Positions 1 to 9,238 of a DNA stretch of 64,000 nt are shown here, piece after piece. Location of the stretch: positions 558,001-622,000 of the forward strand of contig NZ_FTNY01000003.1 in assembly GCF_900156575.1 (NCBI RefSeq). Reading direction: 5' to 3'. Below the pieces are notes generated by a model, which saw only the letters and a list, made by a program, of their open reading frames with translations, ran no database searches and had not been told where the DNA came from. The DNA comes from Chryseobacterium shigense. Its GTDB lineage: Bacteria > Bacteroidota > Bacteroidia > Flavobacteriales > Weeksellaceae. The position numbers and the translations under genes were made by a program. Numbering within the stretch: the stretch's first letter is position 1; the number at the start of each line of letters is the position of its first letter.

Positions 1-122
1 TCCCCGTCGCTGAACTCCTGAAAGTTGATTTTTCCTAACTCTTTCCCATAATGTTGGGCAATGTTTTCTGCCAAGTCCTTACTGGTTCTTGTACAAAATA
101 GATAACTTAACTGATCGGCCAT
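1..122 (-). CDS. prs: Ribose-phosphate pyrophosphokinase, 5' end only
   Basis: The gene runs off the left edge and only the first 40 codons are present. It would make phosphoribosyl pyrophosphate from ribose 5-phosphate and ATP in the cytoplasm. The visible N-terminus starts MADQLSYLFCTRTSKDLAE and ends in a FQEFSDGE stretch, which matches the start of Bacteroidota PRPP synthetases (a conserved FSDGE segment near residue 40). The ATG is the first in frame and lies about 20 bases downstream of a TAAATTTGC box on the same strand. The call rests on family memory of a short stretch, so the identity is likely but not certain. Confidence 0.85.
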   Translation of the reverse strand, partial: MADQLSYLFCTRTSKDLAENIAQHYGKELGKINFQEFSDG

Positions 123-142
123 TTTTACTTTTTAAAGATTTT

Positions 143-151
143 GCAAATTTA
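143..151 (-). promoter_or_regulatory. Promoter -7 box for prs
   Basis: The minus strand reads TAAATTTGC, a perfect match to the Bacteroidota TAnnTTTGC element, about 20 bases before the prs ATG. It touches the terminator stem of the upstream gene. Confidence 0.6.
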
Positions 152-183
152 AAAAAAAACCACAAGAATTACTCTTGTGGTTT
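151..183 (-). terminator. Intrinsic terminator after the SGNH lipoprotein gene
   Basis: An 11-bp perfect stem (AAACCACAAGA pairing with TCTTGTGGTTT, 5-nt loop) is followed on the minus strand by a run of T. It sits 25 bases past the stop of the leftward gene. Confidence 0.85.
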
Positions 184-207
184 CTAAGTTTTTATTTTCC
201 TGTATTA

Positions 208-1758
208 TTACGGGAATTTTATTCCTGAATATTTATTAGGATCTACCTGTGGCAGGGAAGATTTATAAGTATCATTGATTGATTTAATAAATTCATTGGC
301 AATAACGGCATATCCCCTTCCTGTAAGATGTACCCCATCTAAAGAGAATGCTCCCCCTGTAACAAATTTAGCGGTATATTTTACGCCATCAAAAGAAATT
401 CCTGACTGAGTTCCAAGCTCTGTCATTTTCTTATTCGCGTCAACAAAAGCATAACCTTTAGCGGTTGCTGCCGCCTTAATAGTGACGTTATAAGCATCAA
501 TGGCAGTATTAATTTCCGTTACTTCAGTGCTTGTCAATATATAATTATCTGCAAACGGATAAGCGATTCCTCTTGCTCCAAGGCTTGCAGGAACTCCTGC
601 AGGAACCGCCTGCAATGTACCTATAGCAGCTTTAGTCGTTAAAGGAACAAGATCTCCTGTCTTTGCCTGTCTTGCCTGTCCGTAAGTGGCACCAAGATAA
701 GAAGCCAACGCCATCAAAGTAGGATTTCCTGAAGCAGTAGCGGCAGCAGTAATCTGTACTCCCAGCGGTGCTAAGCTCTCATCCTTGATAAGAAGAGGAT
801 TAGCAGCGGTTTTGGAAAGGGGCTTAATTCTGTCACCCGCTCCTAAAGCAGTCAAAATTTGATTTAAAGGACCGTAAATCTGTGCATTCAATGCATCAAT
901 TGTTGCATTTCCAGCTGTTGCATTTCCACTTCCTAGTACAGCTGCCGTTAAAGGATTAATCGGGATTGTTGTCAATGCAGGAATAGAGGTTACACTTGGA
1001 ATATTTGCAATTACACCTTTGGCATTGGTACTTGCAATTTCATTCACCAAGGCATTATAATATTGTGTAAACTGAGCCGGAGGCGTTAAAGTCTCAACAG
1101 AGCTGTCTGCCCCAGCCAGCGCATATAAAAGGGCATCATTATTTCCTATCCAAAGAGAGAAGAACGTCGGATTTTGTTTTTTAAAATCTTTTATAACGGA
1201 CGTAGTTGGCTCAGAAGCAAATCTTACGAAATAAGGGTTTGCTGTTTTTGCGGCTACACCCTGAACATTTCCGTAGTTATCGGCTAATAAATGGGCTACT
1301 TTCGCACCTGGAACTCCCATATTGTTAAAAGGACCTGTTAACACCGTATTCGTTAAAGTCGTCGCAACATTAGCGTTTGCATATTTTAAATCTGGTGAAC
1401 CATCTATAAAAGAACTGATATAAAGTTTAGTATTTGCTATCTGCAATGTACCCAGCGGAGTTGCCAAAAGAAGACCTCCATTATTATCAGGCATTAAAGG
1501 TTGTTTAAAGTCTCCACCTCCCACTAATTTCATCTGTTGTGCAATCATAGAAGGATAAGATTCATTTTGCCCATCCATATAAAGGGCACCGTCTCTATAT
1601 CCTGAAGTCAGGGAATTTCCTAAAGAGACATATTTGCTAAAATCAGCATTTCCTTTAGTCACCTGAATATCTTTTACATCAGTATCGAAGTCATTTTCAC
1701 AACTTGTTGTAAAAAGAAGGGCAGAAACGGCAAGTGTTGATATTATAATTTTTTTCAT
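208..1758 (-). CDS. SGNH/GDSL-hydrolase-like lipoprotein
   Basis: A 516-residue predicted lipoprotein. The N-terminus is a signal peptide ending in a lipobox (LLFTTSC), so maturation at the cysteine and membrane anchoring are expected. SGNH-family blocks are visible: a block I variant SLGNSLTSG near residue 47, IGNND near residue 203 (block III), and DGVHLTGRGY near residue 476 carrying the block V Asp and His. The block I serine motif is GNS rather than GDS. This suggests an esterase- or lipase-like cell-envelope enzyme with unknown substrate. It lies 10 bases downstream of a FadL-like porin gene, so the two probably form one operon, perhaps for fatty-acid or ester uptake and hydrolysis (inference). 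A strong terminator follows. Confidence 0.8.
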   Translation of the reverse strand: MKKIIISTLAVSALLFTTSCENDFDTDVKDIQVTKGNADFSKYVSLGNSLTSGYRDGALYMDGQNESYPSMIAQQMKLVGGGDFKQPLMPDNNGGLLLATPLGTLQIANTKLYISSFIDGSPDLKYANANVATTLTNTVLTGPFNNMGVPGAKVAHLLADNYGNVQGVAAKTANPYFVRFASEPTTSVIKDFKKQNPTFFSLWIGNNDALLYALAGADSSVETLTPPAQFTQYYNALVNEIASTNAKGVIANIPSVTSIPALTTIPINPLTAAVLGSGNATAGNATIDALNAQIYGPLNQILTALGAGDRIKPLSKTAANPLLIKDESLAPLGVQITAAATASGNPTLMALASYLGATYGQARQAKTGDLVPLTTKAAIGTLQAVPAGVPASLGARGIAYPFADNYILTSTEVTEINTAIDAYNVTIKAAATAKGYAFVDANKKMTELGTQSGISFDGVKYTAKFVTGGAFSLDGVHLTGRGYAVIANEFIKSINDTYKSSLPQVDPNKYSGIKFP

Positions 1759-1768
1759 AGTCTTTCAA

Positions 1769-3007
1769 TTAAAATGGGTTGTACGATAAACCTAAACCAA
1801 AGTAAAATGCCTGAGCTTTCGCCTGTCCGTTAAAGCCAAGAGCAGCATTTCGCACCTCTCTGGCCTGAGGAAGCGCATATCCACCTGCGACATCCACTCC
1901 AAACTGCTTTAGTTTAAAGCCTACCCCTCCGGTAATCACGTAGGTATTAAAAGAAGGTGTTTCTGCTATAAAGTGGTCGTCAGAGTAAGGAGATTCGTCA
2001 TAATAAGCTCCCAGACGTCCGAAAATCATATCTGTGAATGCATATTGAGTCCCTAATCTGAAAGTTTTTGAGTTTTTAAAGTTTTTAGGAGCAACCAATA
2101 CGGTAGGATCTGGCTGATTTCCAACAGGAGCATTCGCAAAGTCTAAAGTCAACTTGCTGTATCTTTCCCATCCGTGATAGTTGAAGTCAGCTGAAATCAA
2201 CCATTTTGGGGTCACTTTGTAGGTTAAACCAATCGTATATTCTTCAACTAATGGAAGTGTTGCTGTAAATTTATCCTGTCCCGTACTTGGATCAAGTCCC
2301 AGTAAAGGGTAAATAGAGGCAGACGGGAACTGGAATGTAGCCGTTCCTTTCTTAGCCTTCATGTCTACAGGAGAGCGGTAAGCAATACTCACGTCCAATT
2401 TTGGATCAGGTCTGAAATAGAAACCAAATCCATAACCGCTACCGCTTGCTTTTTCGTCTTTAATATTAAGTTCACCCCCAAACTGTGTTACTGCTTTATC
2501 CCAGTTCACTTTGCCTTTTGCGTAAATATAGCTTGCCCCGAATGATACCCAAGGCGCCAATTTCACAGAAACCATAGGCTGGAAATAGAAGCTCTTCAGC
2601 TCCAGTTTCTGCACCATCTCTTTTCCCTCCCAGTCACTAGGCCACTGGATTGTACTTCCGAAAGGTGTTGTAAAACTGAAACCAACAGACAGGTTCTCTA
2701 TTGGTTTGTACGCAACCGCAGCATATAACGGAGTACCGATAGGATTATCTGTTTCTGTACTCTGTAAAGTATTCAAGTTTTGAAAAGTAACTTTATTACT
2801 TGCACCAAACCCTCCTGCTACTATACTCAGTTTAGAAGGAATGAATGACATACCCGCTGGGTTAAAGAATGCCACACTTGCATCTTCGGCATGAGCACTA
2901 GTATGCGCCATTGCCAATTGTTTTACTCCCTGCAGAGATACCCTGAAGCCTCCCGCATAAGATAAAACACCCGCCAATAAAGCAGTTGATACTAATATTT
3001 TTTTCAT
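1769..3007 (-). CDS. OmpP1/FadL/TodX-type outer-membrane transporter
   Basis: A 412-residue beta-barrel protein with an N-terminal signal peptide. The FadL-family start is clear after cleavage: GFRVSLQGVKQLAMAHTSAH, then a segment ending in FNPAGM, the conserved N-terminal hatch region. The rest is alternating polar and aromatic strands ending in an aromatic-terminated last strand (LSYNPF), typical of outer-membrane barrels. FadL homologues carry hydrophobic compounds across the outer membrane; the substrate here is unknown. It is the first gene of a two-gene operon with the downstream SGNH lipoprotein (10-base gap). A TATATTTG box lies about 20 bases upstream. Confidence 0.85.
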   Translation of the reverse strand: MKKILVSTALLAGVLSYAGGFRVSLQGVKQLAMAHTSAHAEDASVAFFNPAGMSFIPSKLSIVAGGFGASNKVTFQNLNTLQSTETDNPIGTPLYAAVAYKPIENLSVGFSFTTPFGSTIQWPSDWEGKEMVQKLELKSFYFQPMVSVKLAPWVSFGASYIYAKGKVNWDKAVTQFGGELNIKDEKASGSGYGFGFYFRPDPKLDVSIAYRSPVDMKAKKGTATFQFPSASIYPLLGLDPSTGQDKFTATLPLVEEYTIGLTYKVTPKWLISADFNYHGWERYSKLTLDFANAPVGNQPDPTVLVAPKNFKNSKTFRLGTQYAFTDMIFGRLGAYYDESPYSDDHFIAETPSFNTYVITGGVGFKLKQFGVDVAGGYALPQAREVRNAALGFNGQAKAQAFYFGLGLSYNPF

Positions 3008-3026
3008 AGACTGTTATTATATAACC

Positions 3027-3034
3027 CAAATATA
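3027..3034 (-). promoter_or_regulatory. Promoter -7 box for the FadL-like operon
   Basis: The minus strand reads TATATTTG, matching TAnnTTTG, 20 bases before the start codon. No clear -33 TTG at the usual distance. Confidence 0.4.
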
Positions 3035-3234
3035 AAATTAATTTGAATACACCTGTTAATATTTCTTAATATTTTAAACAATATACGAAAAGAAAATTAT
3101 GTTTAAAATAACACTTTAAAAATATATCCACCTAAACCCATCTACTGTAGCAACTTATCAACTTTTATCACAGCTTATATTTTTCACGTTTAATCTTAAA
3201 CAATGGCTATATTGAATATTTAAGTATTTTAGAA

Positions 3235-3264
3235 TTGCATAAAGATAAATTTACATAAATTTGC
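3235..3264 (+). promoter_or_regulatory. Bacteroidota promoter for ricT-gldH
   Basis: TTG (3235-3237), 18 bases, then TAAATTTGC (3256-3264). Both parts match the flavobacterial consensus, and the box lies 23 bases before the ricT ATG. Confidence 0.7.
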
Positions 3265-3287
3265 AAGATTATAAAAAATAGTTATAT

Positions 3288-4691
3288 ATGAGTTGTGGAT
3301 GCAAAACATCCGGCGATTCTGCCCATTCTTGCGGACCAAAAAAAACCGCGAATGGATGTGAAAGTGTAAATACCTGTGGTAATAGTTATAAATTAAGTGT
3401 TTTCGATTGGCTTTCTAACATAAACAATCCCTCATCGAATAGGTGCGATTTTGTAGAAGTTAGATTTAAAAATGATAGAAAATCGTTTTATAAAAATGTA
3501 AATAATATTCCTTTACATATAGGTAGCGTAGTAACAGTAGAATCAAGCCCGGGACACGATGTAGGTGTTGTAAGCCTTACCGGAGAATTAGTAAAGATTC
3601 AGATGAAAAAGAAAAAATTTCCTGAAGAATCGATACTTAAAATATACAGACAAGCTAACCAGAAAGACCTTGAAGTCTGGCAGGAAGCGAGAAAGAAAGA
3701 GGATGGCGTAAAGCTTGAAGCAAGAAAAATAGCACACAGAATAGGACTTGAAATGAAGGTCACCGATGTAGAGTATCAGGGAGATTCTTCAAAAATAACG
3801 TTCTATTATACTGCTGACAACCGAGTGGATTTCAGACAACTGATCAAAGAATACGCCGGTGCTTTCAGAACTAAGATCGACATGAAGCAGATTGGATTCA
3901 GACAGGAAGCTGCAAAAGTTGGAGGTATAGGATCATGCGGAAGAGAACTTTGTTGTTCCACATGGCTTACCGATTTCAGATCTGTCAATACCAATGTAGC
4001 GAGATACCAACAGCTAAGCATCAACCCGCAGAAGCTGGCAGGACAATGTGGTAAACTGAAGTGTTGTCTTAATTATGAATTAGACAGCTACCTTGACGCA
4101 CTCAGCCACTTCCCTTCTTCTTCTACAACATTGGACACGGAAAAAGGAAGAGCCTTCTGTATCAAGATCGACGTTTTCAAAAAGAAAATGTGGTTTGCTT
4201 ATGTGGATAGCTCTATGGCATGGTATGATTTTGATATCGACCTTGTTAAGAAACTCATCGCCAAGAATAAAAGAGGTGAAAAAATTCTTCCGCTAGAAGA
4301 TCTGAAGCAGCCTGACACCCCTGTACAAACCATCGACCTGATCCAGGAAAACAATATGGACAGGTTTGAAAAGAAGAACAGAGGGAACAACAACAGGAAT
4401 AAAAACCAAAACAGACCTAACAACGGAGGGCAGGCACAGGCACAGCAGGGACAAGGACCAAGAAAAGGCAGACCGGAAAGGACTGAGAAATCCGAAAGAC
4501 CAGAAAACCCTAACGCGAATGCTCATTCCGGAAATCAGCCAAGACAACAACAGAAACCACAGACGAAACCGCAGCCAAAAGCACAAGCGGAAAAAACCGT
4601 CCCCCCTTCTGATCCGGAAATAAAACAGCAAAACCCGAACAAGAAAAATTTTAAAAAGAAATATCCTCCAAAAAAAGATAAAAATGCGTAA
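3288..4691 (+). CDS. ricT: PSP1-domain protein, RicT-like iron-sulfur complex subunit
   Basis: A 467-residue cytoplasmic protein. The PSP1 core spans roughly residues 60-290 and carries two conserved cysteine clusters, GSCGRELCCSTW near residue 215 and GQCGKLKCCLNYE near residue 252. These are diagnostic for the RicT/YaaT family, which in Bacillus forms a [4Fe-4S]-containing complex affecting RNA processing and development. The N-terminus has extra Cys (MSCGCK, SCG, TCG). After residue 350 the chain becomes a low-complexity tail rich in N, Q, K, R and P, probably disordered and perhaps RNA-binding (inference). The stop overlaps the gldH start by 8 bases, so the two are probably translationally coupled. 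The role in Bacteroidota is not established here. Confidence 0.88.
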   Translation: MSCGCKTSGDSAHSCGPKKTANGCESVNTCGNSYKLSVFDWLSNINNPSSNRCDFVEVRFKNDRKSFYKNVNNIPLHIGSVVTVESSPGHDVGVVSLTGELVKIQMKKKKFPEESILKIYRQANQKDLEVWQEARKKEDGVKLEARKIAHRIGLEMKVTDVEYQGDSSKITFYYTADNRVDFRQLIKEYAGAFRTKIDMKQIGFRQEAAKVGGIGSCGRELCCSTWLTDFRSVNTNVARYQQLSINPQKLAGQCGKLKCCLNYELDSYLDALSHFPSSSTTLDTEKGRAFCIKIDVFKKKMWFAYVDSSMAWYDFDIDLVKKLIAKNKRGEKILPLEDLKQPDTPVQTIDLIQENNMDRFEKKNRGNNNRNKNQNRPNNGGQAQAQQGQGPRKGRPERTEKSERPENPNANAHSGNQPRQQQKPQTKPQPKAQAEKTVPPSDPEIKQQNPNKKNFKKKYPPKKDKNA

Positions 4692-5148
4692 AATTTTAGG
4701 ATTATTACCTCTCATCCTTTTCTTTAGCTGTCATTCTTCCTCGGGAGAAAACGTCATCATGAACTCTGTTAACAACAAGTGGAGTAAGAAAAGCGAGCAA
4801 AAATTTAATCTTGAAGTTTCAGATCCGCAGAATCCTAAAAATATTATATTTGTCGTAAGAAATAACAACAGTTATCCTTATAGTAATATAAGATTTATCG
4901 TAAACTTCACCAACCTACAGAACAAAAAGAAGGAAACAGACACCCTGAATTATGTCCTGGCAAAACCAAACGGAGAATGGCTTGGTACAGGTTTTGGTGA
5001 CACGAAGGAAGCATTATTTCAGTATAAACTGAACTATAAATTTCCGGAAAAAGGGAAATATGAAATCAGCCTGATTCAGGCGATGAGAAATGATAACCTT
5101 CCCGGAATTGAAGACGTTGGAGTAAAACTAGAAACGGCTAAACCGTAA
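4684..5148 (+). CDS. gldH: Gliding motility lipoprotein GldH
   Basis: A 154-residue lipoprotein with a signal peptide and lipobox (ILFFSC). The mature part has the GldH pattern: an N-terminal SVNNKWSKK-like segment, a beta-rich core with NNNSYPYSNIRF, and a C-terminal GKYEISLIQAMRNDNLPGIEDVG segment split over two strands. GldH is needed for gliding in Flavobacterium johnsoniae and is usually kept even in non-gliding relatives. It overlaps ricT by 8 bases and is followed 6 bases later by a penicillin-binding protein gene, a common flavobacterial order. Family assignment is from recognised sequence pattern. Confidence 0.88.
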   Translation: MRKILGLLPLILFFSCHSSSGENVIMNSVNNKWSKKSEQKFNLEVSDPQNPKNIIFVVRNNNSYPYSNIRFIVNFTNLQNKKKETDTLNYVLAKPNGEWLGTGFGDTKEALFQYKLNYKFPEKGKYEISLIQAMRNDNLPGIEDVGVKLETAKP

Positions 5149-5154
5149 CCATCA

Positions 5155-7533
5155 ATGGAAGACAACAGACAAAACGCAGGAAACAAGGGAAAAACCTTCC
5201 CGCTTCCTCCCAAAAAAAAGAAAGATACCTCTTGGAAAAGATGGGTTAAATTTATTTGGATTGGACTCATTGCAGTCGTTTTAGGTATTTCAGGACTTTT
5301 CTTCGCTGTTTCCCAAGGCTTTCTTGGAGAAATGCCGGATGTGAAAGAACTTGAAAATCCGGATATCTATGTCGCTTCTGAAATTATTTCATCAGACGGT
5401 GTTACTTTAGGCAGGTTTGAAAAAGAAAAAACACAGCCTATCGTCTATAAAGATCTTCCTCCCTATCTTATCTATGCCCTTCAGGCTAAAGAAGATGAGC
5501 GATTCAAAGAACACTCAGGCATTGACCTTCAGTCTATTGCAAGAGCTGTAGTCTATGGAGGTGGACGAGGTGGAGGTTCTACCATTACTCAACAGCTGGC
5601 GAAGCTTCTTTTCACAGGATCTGCCTCTCAGAATAAAATTGAAAGAGCATTTCAGAAACTGAAAGAATGGGTTGTTGCCGTAAGTCTTGAAAAAAGATAT
5701 ACCAAAGAAGAGATCATCACCCTGTATTTTAACAAGTTTGATTTTCTTTTCAATGCAAACGGCGTAGAAATGGCTTCCAAAGTTTATTTCAACAAGAAAA
5801 CTTCGGAGCTTACCCTTCCTGAAGCAGCTACTTTTGTAGCCATGCTGGAAAATCCAAGAAAAAATAACCCTTACAGATATCCTGAAAAAGCAAAGGAAAG
5901 AAGAAATGTTGTATTGGATCAGATGCAGAAAACAGGATATATTGATCAGGCTACGTATGAAAAAGCCATCAGCACTCCTATATCAGTAGACTTTCATCCT
6001 ATTAAAAATATTACAGACGGATATTCTGCTTACTATAAGTTCTATCTAAGAAAAGAAATCGACAGATACCTTGAAGGCTATGAAAAGGAAACCGGTAAGA
6101 AGCTTAACCTGTACAAAGACGGATTAAAAATATACGTTACCCTGGATTCCAAAATGCAAAAATATGCGGAGGAGGCCATCAGAGAACACCTTACTGATGT
6201 TCAGAAGAGATTTGATGCGGAACAGCGAGGAAGAAAAAACTGGCCTTTCTACTATCTTAATGACAAGCAGATCAAAGATGTAATGATGCAGGCTGTAAGG
6301 AGAACCGGACGTTATAAGCTATTAAAAGCGGATGGCATGCCTGAAGATTCCATCATTATGGAGTTTAAAAAACCTACCAAAACATCACGATTCACATGGA
6401 ACGGAGAAGAAGAAGTGGAAATGTCTCCATGGGATTCTATCAGATGGCATAAGAAAATAGCACAGGCAGGCTTAATGTCAATGGTTCCGGGAAGTGGAGA
6501 GATCAAGGCCTGGGTTGGTGGTATAGACTGGCAGCACTTCCAGTATGACCACATCAAACAAGGGAAAAGACAGGTAGGATCTACATTCAAACCTTTCGTA
6601 TATGCTACAGCGATTATGAAACTGGGTATGACCCCATGTTCTACTGTTTCTAACGCAACCTACGATCACAAAGGATGGCATGTTCCGGGAAGAGGAGGAA
6701 TGCTTACGTTGAAAGACGGTTTAGCGCACTCTCAAAACCCGATTGCAGCCAGACTTATTGAAATGACCGGTGTAGATGCCGTTATACAAACAGCAAGAGA
6801 CCTTGGCGTAACAGAAGATATTCCTAGAAACAATACCATTGCTTTAGGTTCATCCGACATTACCATTTATGAAATGTTAGGGGCTTACAGTACATTCGCC
6901 AACTATGGAAACTACAATAAACCGGAAATGATCTGGAGAATTGAAGATGCCAACGGAAGGGTGATCAAAGAAGTTAATGTAGAACCGAAAGAAGTAATGA
7001 ACCCAATGTACGCCTACACCATGATTGAATTGATGAAGGGTGTTGCACAATACGGTACGGCTTCCGGAGAACTTGGAAGAAGAGGAATCTCTAAAGGCGT
7101 GGAAATTGCAGCCAAAACAGGAACTACACAGAACAACTCTGACGGTTGGTTTATGGGAATCACGCCAAAGCTGGCCACAGGAGCCTGGGTAGGCTGGGAA
7201 GACAGAGCCACCCACTTCTTAGGAACTGGTGAAGGTCAGGGTGCGAAAATGGCATTACCGATCTGGGCTATCTTCATGAAGAAAGTATGGGCTGATAAAT
7301 CGCTGGGAATTACCCCTGATGACAAATTCACCAGACCATCTGACTGGAAAGACGGATGTTCCAATTTAAAAGGATTAGGTGAAGGCTATGGAGACGACGG
7401 AGGACTTCAGACCATGGATGAGATCAAGAATCCACGGGCCGCAGATCCCACCCCTAAAAACAATACAGACAAAAAAGAAGAAAATATCAATGACAATCTT
7501 CATTCAGCCGATGAGGTAGATTTCAATAAATAA
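5155..7533 (+). CDS. Class A penicillin-binding protein (PBP1A type)
   Basis: A 792-residue bifunctional peptidoglycan synthase: glycosyltransferase plus transpeptidase. A Lys-rich cytoplasmic start is followed by one membrane helix (about residues 28-52). The GT51 domain shows KEDERFKEHSG (about 112) and GGGSTITQQLAKLLF (about 139). The transpeptidase domain has the three active-site motifs: STFK (Ser 476), SQN (about 525) and KTGT (Lys 654). Length fits PBP1A-type enzymes. The C-terminal 60 residues are acidic and Asn/Lys-rich. Third gene of the ricT-gldH operon, with a 6-base gap after gldH and a terminator 20 bases after its stop. Confidence 0.95.
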   Translation: MEDNRQNAGNKGKTFPLPPKKKKDTSWKRWVKFIWIGLIAVVLGISGLFFAVSQGFLGEMPDVKELENPDIYVASEIISSDGVTLGRFEKEKTQPIVYKDLPPYLIYALQAKEDERFKEHSGIDLQSIARAVVYGGGRGGGSTITQQLAKLLFTGSASQNKIERAFQKLKEWVVAVSLEKRYTKEEIITLYFNKFDFLFNANGVEMASKVYFNKKTSELTLPEAATFVAMLENPRKNNPYRYPEKAKERRNVVLDQMQKTGYIDQATYEKAISTPISVDFHPIKNITDGYSAYYKFYLRKEIDRYLEGYEKETGKKLNLYKDGLKIYVTLDSKMQKYAEEAIREHLTDVQKRFDAEQRGRKNWPFYYLNDKQIKDVMMQAVRRTGRYKLLKADGMPEDSIIMEFKKPTKTSRFTWNGEEEVEMSPWDSIRWHKKIAQAGLMSMVPGSGEIKAWVGGIDWQHFQYDHIKQGKRQVGSTFKPFVYATAIMKLGMTPCSTVSNATYDHKGWHVPGRGGMLTLKDGLAHSQNPIAARLIEMTGVDAVIQTARDLGVTEDIPRNNTIALGSSDITIYEMLGAYSTFANYGNYNKPEMIWRIEDANGRVIKEVNVEPKEVMNPMYAYTMIELMKGVAQYGTASGELGRRGISKGVEIAAKTGTTQNNSDGWFMGITPKLATGAWVGWEDRATHFLGTGEGQGAKMALPIWAIFMKKVWADKSLGITPDDKFTRPSDWKDGCSNLKGLGEGYGDDGGLQTMDEIKNPRAADPTPKNNTDKKEENINDNLHSADEVDFNK

Positions 7534-7553
7534 ATTCTCTTTTAGAAATACAC

Positions 7554-7586
7554 AAGACCTTTCAATAATTTGGAAGGTCTTTTCTT
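7554..7586 (+). terminator. Intrinsic terminator after the PBP gene
   Basis: A 10-bp stem (AAGACCTTTC / GGAAGGTCTT, one wobble pair) with an 8-nt loop followed by TTTTC. Confidence 0.8.
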
Positions 7587-7596
7587 TTATAATTAA

Positions 7597-7604
7597 TACC
7601 TTTG
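7597..7604 (+). promoter_or_regulatory. Promoter -7 box very close to the selO start
   Basis: TACCTTTG ends only 4 bases before the selO ATG. If used, transcription would begin at or near the start codon, giving a leaderless mRNA. Confidence 0.35.
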
Positions 7605-7608
7605 ATCT

Positions 7609-9150
7609 ATGAATATTGAACAGATTAAACAACCTTTCACCGATATATTTCCAGGGGACCTTTCCGACAATCCAATGCAGAGAAACACCCCAAAGGTTTT
7701 ATTTTCAACAGTAAAGCCAGCCGGCTTCAATGCACCGGAACGCATTGCTTTTAACGCAGATCTTGCAGAAGAAACAGGACTTGGGCAGTATGAAGAAAAA
7801 GATCTGGATTTTCTCGTAGGAAATAACCTTCCTGAAAATGTAAAGACCTACGCTACCGCTTACGCTGGCCATCAGTTTGGAAATTGGGCAGGACAGCTTG
7901 GAGACGGAAGAGCAATACTTGCAGGAGAAATCATCAATAAAGACGGAAAGAAAACAGAAATTCAATGGAAAGGCTCCGGTGCAACACCCTACTCAAGGCA
8001 TGCAGACGGGCGAGCAGTATTGAGATCTTCAGTACGTGAGTACCTGATGAGTGAAGCGATGTTTCATCTTGGAGTTCCTACAACAAGAGCTCTGAGCCTT
8101 GCTTTCACCGGGGAAGACGTAGTAAGAGATATGATGTACAACGGAAATCCACAGCTTGAAAAAGGCGCAGTGGTCATCAGAACCGCCGAAAGCTTTCTGC
8201 GTTTTGGACATTTTGAACTGATGTCTGCACAACAAGAATATAAAACCCTGCAGGATCTGGCTGACTTCACTATTAAAAATTACTACCCGGAGATTACTGC
8301 AGATGGGATCGATAAATACAAACAGTTCTTTGAAAACATATGCACCAGAACCGCCAATCTGATGACAGAATGGTTCAGAGTAGGATTTGTACATGGTGTT
8401 ATGAATACCGATAATATGTCTGTTTTAGGATTAACGATAGATTACGGTCCTTATTCAATGATGGATGAATACGATTTGAATTTCACCCCTAACACGACTG
8501 ATCTCCCAGGGAGAAGGTATGCTTTTGGAAAACAGGGGCAAATCTCTCAATGGAATCTATGGCAACTTGCAAACGCCTTTCATCCGTTAATCAAAGATGA
8601 AAAATTTTTAGAAGATACTTTAAATCAGTACGGAACTTATTTTTGGGAAGCTCACGATAAAATGCTTTGCAGAAAATTCGGATTTGACAGACTGCGGGAA
8701 AGCGATGAAGATTTTTTCACCAACTGGCAGGGACTGATGCAGGAACTTCAGATGGACTATACTCTGTTTTTTAATCAGCTTGAAAAACTAAATACGCAAA
8801 GTGACATCAAGTCTCTATTTGAGCGTGTATCGTATGTGATTTTAACCGATCAGAGAGTGAAAAAACTGGAGGACTTCACCAGGAAATATGAAGCCCGGCT
8901 TTTATCGAATACCATTTCAAAGGAAGAATCATCAGAACTGATGAGATCTGCAAATCCAAAGTTTACCTTACGGAATTATCTTCTTTATGAGTGTATAGAA
9001 GAAATTAATATCGGAAAAACAGAAATGTTTGAAAAACTCACAAAGGCTTTAGAAAATCCTTATCTGGAATTATATCCCGAATTCTCCGTAAAGCGTCCAG
9101 CAGCGTATGATGACACAACCGGATGCTCTACGCTTTCATGCAGTTCTTAA
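7609..9150 (+). CDS. selO: Protein adenylyltransferase SelO (YdiU/UPF0061)
   Basis: A 513-residue pseudokinase-fold enzyme. SelO proteins transfer AMP to Ser, Thr or Tyr of target proteins in oxidative-stress control. Family stretches are present: YAGHQFGNWAGQLGDGRA (about residues 85-102), GSGATPYSRHADGRAVLRSS (about 123), RTAESFLRFGHFE (about 190) and GVMNTDNMS (about 263), which hold the nucleotide- and metal-binding residues. The C-terminus ends CSTLSCSS: where eukaryotic SelO has selenocysteine, this protein has Cys 511 next to two Ser, and the extra Cys 506 could pair with it. It lies between terminators, apparently monocistronic. Confidence 0.95.
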   Translation: MNIEQIKQPFTDIFPGDLSDNPMQRNTPKVLFSTVKPAGFNAPERIAFNADLAEETGLGQYEEKDLDFLVGNNLPENVKTYATAYAGHQFGNWAGQLGDGRAILAGEIINKDGKKTEIQWKGSGATPYSRHADGRAVLRSSVREYLMSEAMFHLGVPTTRALSLAFTGEDVVRDMMYNGNPQLEKGAVVIRTAESFLRFGHFELMSAQQEYKTLQDLADFTIKNYYPEITADGIDKYKQFFENICTRTANLMTEWFRVGFVHGVMNTDNMSVLGLTIDYGPYSMMDEYDLNFTPNTTDLPGRRYAFGKQGQISQWNLWQLANAFHPLIKDEKFLEDTLNQYGTYFWEAHDKMLCRKFGFDRLRESDEDFFTNWQGLMQELQMDYTLFFNQLEKLNTQSDIKSLFERVSYVILTDQRVKKLEDFTRKYEARLLSNTISKEESSELMRSANPKFTLRNYLLYECIEEINIGKTEMFEKLTKALENPYLELYPEFSVKRPAAYDDTTGCSTLSCSS

Positions 9151-9238
9151 TAGATAAAAAACATTAAATATATAATTTAAATGCATTTCTTACATCATAA
9201 TACTATTTTTTCACTACTTTTAGAAAAAAAATATTATT

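Noticed and set aside
4293..4715. Leu/Phe-rich leftward frame over the ricT tail
   Set aside because: Reverse reading of a Lys/Asn/Gln-rich region; looks hydrophobic only for that reason.
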